DNA of 48,521 nucleotides from Isoptericola variabilis (GTDB lineage: Bacteria > Actinomycetota > Actinomycetes > Actinomycetales > Cellulomonadaceae): positions 1-48,521 of the forward strand of contig NZ_LWGM01000002.1 in assembly GCF_001750215.1 (NCBI RefSeq), in the 5' to 3' direction. The translations under genes were made by a program, and so were the position numbers. Every line of letters begins with the position of its first letter. The stretch's first letter is position 1. Shown here in pieces: positions 44,581-48,521 of this stretch. The notes beneath the pieces are model-generated. The model worked only from the letters and a program-made list of their open reading frames with translations, was not told the DNA's origin and did not search any database.

Positions 44581-45297
44581 TCAGGCCGCGGCCTCCTCGA
44601 GGAGCTTCGTGGTCTTCGACGGGTCGACCGGGATGCCCGGGCCCATCGTCGTGGCGATCGTCGCCTTGATCAGGTAGCGGCCCTTCGACGCGGACGGCTT
44701 GAGGCGCAGGACCTCCTCGAGCGCGGCCGCGTAGTTCTCCACCAGCTGCTCGGTGCCGAACGACACCTTGCCGATGATGAAGTGCAGGTTCGCGTGCTTG
44801 TCGACGCGGAACTCGATCTTGCCGCCCTTGATGTCGGACACGGCCTTGGCGACGTCCATGGTCACCGTGCCGGTCTTCGGGTTCGGCATGAGGCCGCGGG
44901 GGCCGAGCACCTTGCCCAGGCGGCCGACCTTGCCCATGAGGTCCGGCGTCGCCACGGCGGCGTCGAAGTCGGTGAAGCCGCCGGCCACCTGGTCGATGAG
45001 CTCGTCGCCGCCGACGATGTCGGCGCCGGCCGCGCGGGCCTCCTCGGCCTTCGCGGCGTTCGCGAACACCAGGACGCGGGCGGTCTTGCCCGTGCCGTGC
45101 GGCAGGTTGACCGTGCCGCGGACCATCTGGTCCGCCTTGCGCGGGTCCACGCCGAGGCGGAACGCAACCTCGACGGTCGCGTCGTACTTGGTGGTCGACG
45201 TCTCCTGCGCGAGGCGGATCGCCTCGAGCGGGGCGTAGAGGGCGTCGCGGTCGATCTTCTCGGCCGCGGCGCGGTAGGCCTTGCCGTGCTTCGCCAT
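44581..45297 (-). CDS. rplA: 50S ribosomal protein L1
   Basis: A 238-residue stalk protein involved in E-site tRNA release; E. coli L1 represses L11-L1 translation. [47 protein letters not shown] and [16 protein letters not shown] are hallmarks, and [22 protein letters not shown] is the end. ATG 45297 is chosen; 25 extra in-frame codons upstream overlap the spacer hairpin side and are not conserved. Confidence 0.98.
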   Translation of the reverse strand: MAKHGKAYRAAAEKIDRDALYAPLEAIRLAQETSTTKYDATVEVAFRLGVDPRKADQMVRGTVNLPHGTGKTARVLVFANAAKAEEARAAGADIVGGDELIDQVAGGFTDFDAAVATPDLMGKVGRLGKVLGPRGLMPNPKTGTVTMDVAKAVSDIKGGKIEFRVDKHANLHFIIGKVSFGTEQLVENYAAALEEVLRLKPSASKGRYLIKATIATTMGPGIPVDPSKTTKLLEEAAA

Positions 45298-45386
45298 GAT
45301 GGCTTCTCCTTCGTGTGGTCGTCGCGGGCCCGGGGCCCTGCCACGTCCCGGCGCCGGTCGGCACCGGGTCATCGGTGGACGGGCGC

Positions 45387-45417
45387 GGCGCCCGGGCCCG
45401 CTCGGGGCCCGGGCGCC
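45387..45417 (-). promoter_or_regulatory. Hairpin in the rplK-rplA spacer
   Basis: Perfect 13-bp arms (45387-45399, 45405-45417) around a 5-nt loop, about 50 nt after the rplK stop. It is as strong as the terminators elsewhere in the window, yet no promoter is evident before rplA, so attenuation or processing is likely. Confidence 0.55.
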
Positions 45418-45468
45418 CGCCCGGTCCGGCGGTCGGAGACCGCCGGGGGGTTCAGCTCTCGACGCCCG

Positions 45469-45900
45469 TCAGAGCTCGGTGTTGATGCCCATGGAGCGGG
45501 CGGTGCCGGCGACGATCTTCATCGCGGCGTCGAGGTCGTTCGCGTTGAGGTCCTCGAGCTTCGTCTGGGCGATCTCGCGGACCTGGTCGGCGGTGAGCGT
45601 GGCCACCTTGACCGTGTGCGGGGTGGCCGAGCCCTTGGCCACGCCGGCGGCCTTCTTGATGAGCTCCGCGGCCGGCGGCGTCTTCGTGATGAAGGTGAAG
45701 GAACGGTCCTCGTAGACCGTGATCTCCACCGGGATCACGTTGCCGCGCTGCGACTCGGTGGCCGCGTTGTAGGCCTTGCAGAACTCCATGATGTTCACGC
45801 CGTGCTGACCGAGCGCGGGGCCGATCGGCGGGGCCGGGGTGGCGGCACCGGCGTTGATCTGGAGCTTGATGAGCCCCGCGACCTTCTTCTTGGGAGGCAT
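45469..45900 (-). CDS. rplK: 50S ribosomal protein L11
   Basis: A 143-residue protein of the GTPase-associated centre, target region of thiostrepton. [49 protein letters not shown] is the family N-terminal domain with the flexible Pro-rich stretch; [44 protein letters not shown] is the rRNA-binding domain. It follows nusG by about 97 nt. Confidence 0.98.
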   Translation of the reverse strand: MPPKKKVAGLIKLQINAGAATPAPPIGPALGQHGVNIMEFCKAYNAATESQRGNVIPVEITVYEDRSFTFITKTPPAAELIKKAAGVAKGSATPHTVKVATLTADQVREIAQTKLEDLNANDLDAAMKIVAGTARSMGINTEL

Positions 45901-45997
45901 GGGAGATCCGTGCTTTCTGTGTCGTGGGCCGACGCCGTGGGCGATGACCCGGTTGCATGCTGTCGCCGGCGGCTCGCGCCGCCCGCGCCCGGGGGCG

Positions 45998-46777
45998 TCA
46001 GATCTTGGCGACCTGGTTGAACGACAGCTCGACCGGGGTCTCCCGGCCGAAGATGGAGACGAGGACCTTGAGCTTCTGGGCCTCGACGTTGATCTCGGAG
46101 ATCGTGGCCGGCAGCGTGTCGAACGGGCCGTCGGTGACGGTGACCGACTCGCCGACCTCGAAGTCGACCTCGACGGGGGTCTTGGCGGACGCCGCCTGCT
46201 GGGCGGGCTTGCCCGCCTCCTTCGGCGCCTCGAGCACGGGCGCCAGCATCGAGACGACCTCGTCCTGGGTCAGCGGCACCGGCTGGTGCGTGTGCCCCAC
46301 GAAGCCGGTGACGCCGGGCGTGTGACGCACGGCGCCCCACGACTCGTCGGTGAGCTCCATGCGCACGAGGACGTAGCCCGGGATCCGCACGCGCCGCACG
46401 AGCTTCTTCTGCGCGTTCTTGATCTCGGTCACCTCCTCCATGGGGACCTCGACCTGGAAGATGAAGTCCTCCATGTTCAGGCTCTGGATGCGGTTCTCCA
46501 GGTTGGCCTTCACACGGTTCTCGTAGCCGGCGTACGAGTGGATGACGTACCAGTCGCCCTCCTGCATGCGCAGGGTGCGCTTGAACTCCTCGAGCGGGTC
46601 CTCGACGACGTCGCCGTCGGCGTCCGCGGGGCGCTCCTCGACGGTCTCGTCCGCGTCGGCCTCGGCGGCCGGGGCCTGCTCGGTCGCGTCCGCGGGCACG
46701 TCGAGGTCCGCCGCGGCGTCCTCGCCGGGCTCGAGGGCGTCGACGTTCTCCGTCTGGTCCAGAGGCTCCTGGGACAC
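45998..46777 (-). CDS. nusG: Transcription termination/antitermination factor NusG
   Basis: A 259-residue elongation factor that binds polymerase through its NGN domain and S10 or Rho through its KOW domain. The first 75 residues are a Glu/Asp/Ala-rich acidic extension usual in actinobacteria. NGN begins at [28 protein letters not shown] is near the end, [46 protein letters not shown]. The linker (about 180-205) is an Ala/Lys/Pro/Gln insertion. The start is GTG. It lies 81 nt after secE; the spacer is C-rich and unstructured. Confidence 0.97.
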   Translation of the reverse strand: MSQEPLDQTENVDALEPGEDAAADLDVPADATEQAPAAEADADETVEERPADADGDVVEDPLEEFKRTLRMQEGDWYVIHSYAGYENRVKANLENRIQSLNMEDFIFQVEVPMEEVTEIKNAQKKLVRRVRIPGYVLVRMELTDESWGAVRHTPGVTGFVGHTHQPVPLTQDEVVSMLAPVLEAPKEAGKPAQQAASAKTPVEVDFEVGESVTVTDGPFDTLPATISEINVEAQKLKVLVSIFGRETPVELSFNQVAKI

Positions 46778-46858
46778 GAACGAACCTGCTTTCCGACTGG
46801 TCGGTCTGGTTGTGCTGGTGGGCGGTGCGGTGCTCGGCGGTGCTGGGCGGTGGGGCGC

Positions 46859-47104
46859 TCAGCCGAACAGGGCCAGGACGCCCCGTCCGATCACGAAGTC
46901 GAGCACCGACACGAAGATCATGACCACGACGACGAACACCAGCACGACGGCGGTGTACGTCATCAGCTCGGAGCGCGTCGGGGAGACGACCTTCTTGAGC
47001 TCGGCGACGACCTGGCGCACGAACAGCGCGATGCGCGCGAACAGGCCCTTGCGACTCTTCTCGTCACGCGCGGTGCCGCCTGCCTGGACGGTCGACTCGC
47101 TCAC
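46859..47104 (-). CDS. secE: Preprotein translocase subunit SecE
   Basis: An 81-residue single-span membrane protein that clamps SecY. Residues 27-42, IALFVRQVVAELKKVV, form the amphipathic cytoplasmic helix; SPTRSELMTYTAVVLVFVVVVMIFVSVLDFVIG is the hinge and transmembrane segment. GTG 47104 gives the usual short actinobacterial N-terminus. It is the first protein gene after tRNA-Trp and precedes nusG. Confidence 0.95.
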   Translation of the reverse strand: MSESTVQAGGTARDEKSRKGLFARIALFVRQVVAELKKVVSPTRSELMTYTAVVLVFVVVVMIFVSVLDFVIGRGVLALFG

Positions 47105-47231
47105 TTGCCCAACCCCGTTTCGCGACAGCCACCCCGCACCGCCTGTCGGCGACGCGGCACGGCACGGACTCCTGGCGTTCCGGGGACACCGGTGCGGGCC
47201 CCGCTGCGCGCGGCCCCGCGGGGGATCACGC

Positions 47232-47307
47232 TGGCAGGGTAGACAGGACTCGAACCTGCAACCTGCGGTTTTGGAGACCGCTGCGCTACCAATTGCGCCA
47301 CTACCCT
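47232..47307 (-). tRNA. trpT: tRNA-Trp (CCA anticodon)
   Basis: The acceptor arms AGGGTAG and CTACCCT pair perfectly (47301-47307, 47236-47242), with discriminator G and an encoded CCA (47232-47234). The anticodon loop CTCCAAA shows CCA flanked by T and A, and the T arm reads GCAGGTTCGAGTCCTGT with the TTCGA loop. Length is 76 nt with CCA. It stands directly ahead of secE, the standard actinobacterial order; the gap 47105-47231 has only an imperfect GC-rich stem near 47194-47219. Confidence 0.97.
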
Positions 47308-47392
47308 TCGTGCTCGACGACGCCGCCCGGACCTCGCACGGGGTCAGCCCCGGGCGCGTTCCAGCGTGGCGGTCGTCAACCACCGAGGGACC

Positions 47393-47422
47393 ACTGTACG
47401 CGAACCGGAGGCGTGGGTCGAA
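47393..47422 (-). promoter_or_regulatory. Promoter of tRNA-Trp
   Basis: TACAGT (47393-47398) and TTCGAC (47417-47422), 18 bp apart on the minus strand, about 85 nt ahead of the tRNA. It may also drive secE-nusG. Confidence 0.55.
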
Positions 47423-47450
47423 CCGCCCCCCGCGCCCGCCGCCTCGCACC

Positions 47451-47482
47451 ACCTCGTGTCCACCGTCCGGTGGACACGAGGT
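47451..47482. promoter_or_regulatory. Perfect inverted repeat between divergent tRNA-Trp and ABC exporter genes
   Basis: Arms of 14 bp, ACCTCGTGTCCACC and its exact complement (47451-47464, 47469-47482), around GTCC. Both neighbours are transcribed away from it, so a terminator makes no sense. It ends about 50 bp before the ABC start and lies about 30 bp behind the tRNA -35, a good place for a dimeric repressor. Confidence 0.6.
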
Positions 47483-47521
47483 CCCGCCGTCCGGGCCTCA
47501 CGCGCACGGGCGCGCGGCGGC

Positions 47522-47527
47522 CAGCCT
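47522..47527 (+). promoter_or_regulatory. Leaderless-type -10 hexamer of the ABC ATPase gene
   Basis: CAGCCT with exactly 6 nt to the ATG at 47534; A2 and T6 are kept, no ribosome site except a run of G. Confidence 0.4.
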
Positions 47528-47533
47528 GGGGGC

Positions 47534-48481
47534 ATGACCACGACCACCACCCCGGCCCCCTCCCCCGGCGGCTCCCCCGGCACCTCGCCCGGCAGCTCCC
47601 CCGGCCGGGCGGGCCCACGCGGCGCCGCGGCCCCCGCCGTCCGCGTGCGCGGGCTGCGCAAGGCGTACGGCGACAAGCGCGCCGTGGACGGCCTCGACCT
47701 GGACATCGCCCGCGGCGAGATCGTGGCCGTGCTCGGGCCCAACGGCGCGGGCAAGACCACCACCGTGGAGGTCCTCGAGGGCTTCCGCGACCGCGACGAC
47801 GGCGAGGTCACGGTGCTCGGCACCGACCCGGCCGCCGCGGGGCGCGCCTGGCGCGCCCGCATCGGCGTCGTCGCGCAGGACTCGCGCGACCAGGCCGACC
47901 TGACCGTCGCCGAGTCCGTGCGGCACACCGCGCGGTACTACCCCGCGCCCCGCGACCCCGACGAGGTCGTCGCGGCGGTGGGCCTGCAGGACAAGGCGCG
48001 TGCCCGCGTCCGCGCCCTGTCCGGCGGGCAGCGCCGCCGCCTCGACGTCGCGCTCGGCATCGTCGGGCGCCCCGAGCTGCTGTTCCTCGACGAGCCCACC
48101 ACCGGGTTCGACCCGCAGGCGCGCCGCGTGTTCTGGGACCTCGTGCGGGCGCTGCGCGCGGACGGCACCACCGTGCTGCTCACCACGCACGACCTCGACG
48201 AGGCCGCGCACCTCGCCGACCGCGTCGTCGTCGTCCGCGACGGGCGCGTCGTGGCCGAGGGCACCCCCGACACGCTCGGCGGCCCGGAGGCGCGCGTGCC
48301 GGTCGTCTCCTGGACCGCCGACGGCGTCGCGCGCTCGCAGCGCACCACCACCCCCACCGCGCTCGTCGCCGAGCTGGCCGCCCGGGCCGGAGGGCCCGAC
48401 GGCGAGATCGCCGACCTGCGCGTCACCCGCCCCAGCCTCGAGGACGTCTACCTCGGGCTCCTCGGGAAGGCCGACGCATGA
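47534..48481 (+). CDS. ABC-2 type exporter, ATP-binding protein
   Basis: A 315-residue nucleotide-binding subunit of the drug/daunorubicin-like ABC exporter family (DrrA/CcmA type), acting on the inner face of the membrane. After a Pro/Ser/Gly-rich leader of about 35 residues come Walker A GPNGAGKT, the Q-loop VVAQDS, signature LSGGQRRRLDVALGI, Walker B LLFLDEPTTGFDPQARR and the switch histidine in LTTHDLDEA. The C-terminal 70 residues form the usual regulatory extension. The substrate is unknown. Its stop overlaps the next ATG as ATGA, so it is coupled with the following gene. A strong inverted repeat lies upstream. Confidence 0.93.
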   Translation: MTTTTTPAPSPGGSPGTSPGSSPGRAGPRGAAAPAVRVRGLRKAYGDKRAVDGLDLDIARGEIVAVLGPNGAGKTTTVEVLEGFRDRDDGEVTVLGTDPAAAGRAWRARIGVVAQDSRDQADLTVAESVRHTARYYPAPRDPDEVVAAVGLQDKARARVRALSGGQRRRLDVALGIVGRPELLFLDEPTTGFDPQARRVFWDLVRALRADGTTVLLTTHDLDEAAHLADRVVVVRDGRVVAEGTPDTLGGPEARVPVVSWTADGVARSQRTTTPTALVAELAARAGGPDGEIADLRVTRPSLEDVYLGLLGKADA

Positions 48482-48521
48482 CCACCACCGCCCCCGTCCC
48501 CGCCCCGCGCCCCGCTCCGCC
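48478..48521 (+). CDS. Start of probable ABC-2 permease (cut by right edge)
   Basis: Only 14 codons are visible, beginning MTTTAPVPAPRPAP. The ATG overlaps the ATPase stop in ATGA, the standard arrangement for the membrane partner of a DrrA-type ATPase. The identity is inferred from context; no membrane segment is yet visible. Confidence 0.5.
   Translation, partial: MTTTAPVPAPRPAP

Overview
This window looks like a chromosomal piece of a very GC-rich actinomycete, most likely order Micrococcales near Cellulomonas, Oerskovia or Cellulosimicrobium. The evidence is third codon positions that are almost always G or C, many GTG and TTG starts, the actinobacterial insertion in the RNA polymerase beta-prime N-terminus, a NusG with a long acidic N-terminal extension, a DUF5709 protein, and the gene order tRNA-Trp-secE-nusG-rplK-rplA / rplJ-rplL / rpoB-rpoC / rpsL-rpsG-fusA-tuf / S10-spc-alpha. 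The genus is inferred from general knowledge; no search was run.

Layout. Positions 1-13.3 kb hold housekeeping genes on both strands: an nnrE-like gene cut by the left edge, a luciferase-like oxidoreductase, acpS and a MazG-like gene (overlapping), glmS, a DUF72 gene, coaA, a DedA membrane protein, def and glmM (overlapping), rpsI-rplM, a DUF5709 gene, truA and a ROK-type sugar-kinase-like gene. From 13.4 to 47.1 kb almost everything is on the minus strand. Read in transcription order (right to left) it is: tRNA-Trp, secE, nusG, rplK, rplA; rplJ, rplL; rpoB, rpoC; rpsL, rpsG, fusA, tuf; the S10 genes rpsJ to rpsQ; the spc genes rplN to rplO; secY, adk, map; infA, rpmJ, rpsM, rpsK, rpoA, rplQ. 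rpsD is not between rpsK and rpoA. The right edge has an ABC exporter ATPase and the first codons of its probable permease.

How the genes work together. The window encodes core transcription (RpoA, RpoB, RpoC, NusG), 28 ribosomal proteins of the S10, spc and alpha clusters (including the small zinc-ribbon proteins S14 and L36), seven more ribosomal proteins in the rplKAJL, rpsLG and rplM-rpsI groups (L11, L1, L10, L7/L12, S12, S7, and the L13-S9 pair), translation factors IF-1, EF-Tu and EF-G, N-terminal protein maturation (Def, Map), the Sec channel (SecY, SecE), and amino-sugar (GlmS, GlmM), CoA (CoaA) and acyl-carrier-protein (AcpS) enzymes. Transcription units are separated by perfect or near-perfect GC-rich hairpins. 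Several ribosomal-protein units have -35/-10 promoters followed by long structured leaders, while isolated housekeeping genes carry an nAnnnT hexamer 6-7 nt before the start codon, the signature of leaderless mRNAs.

I found no mobile element, CRISPR array, prophage or defence system. The content is ordinary. The points worth checking are at RNA and promoter level: a long nested fold upstream of rplM, structured spacers at operon joints, an inverted repeat between the tRNA-Trp and ABC exporter promoters, the uniform leaderless-promoter spacing, and a reading-frame break in the nnrE-like gene close to the left edge.
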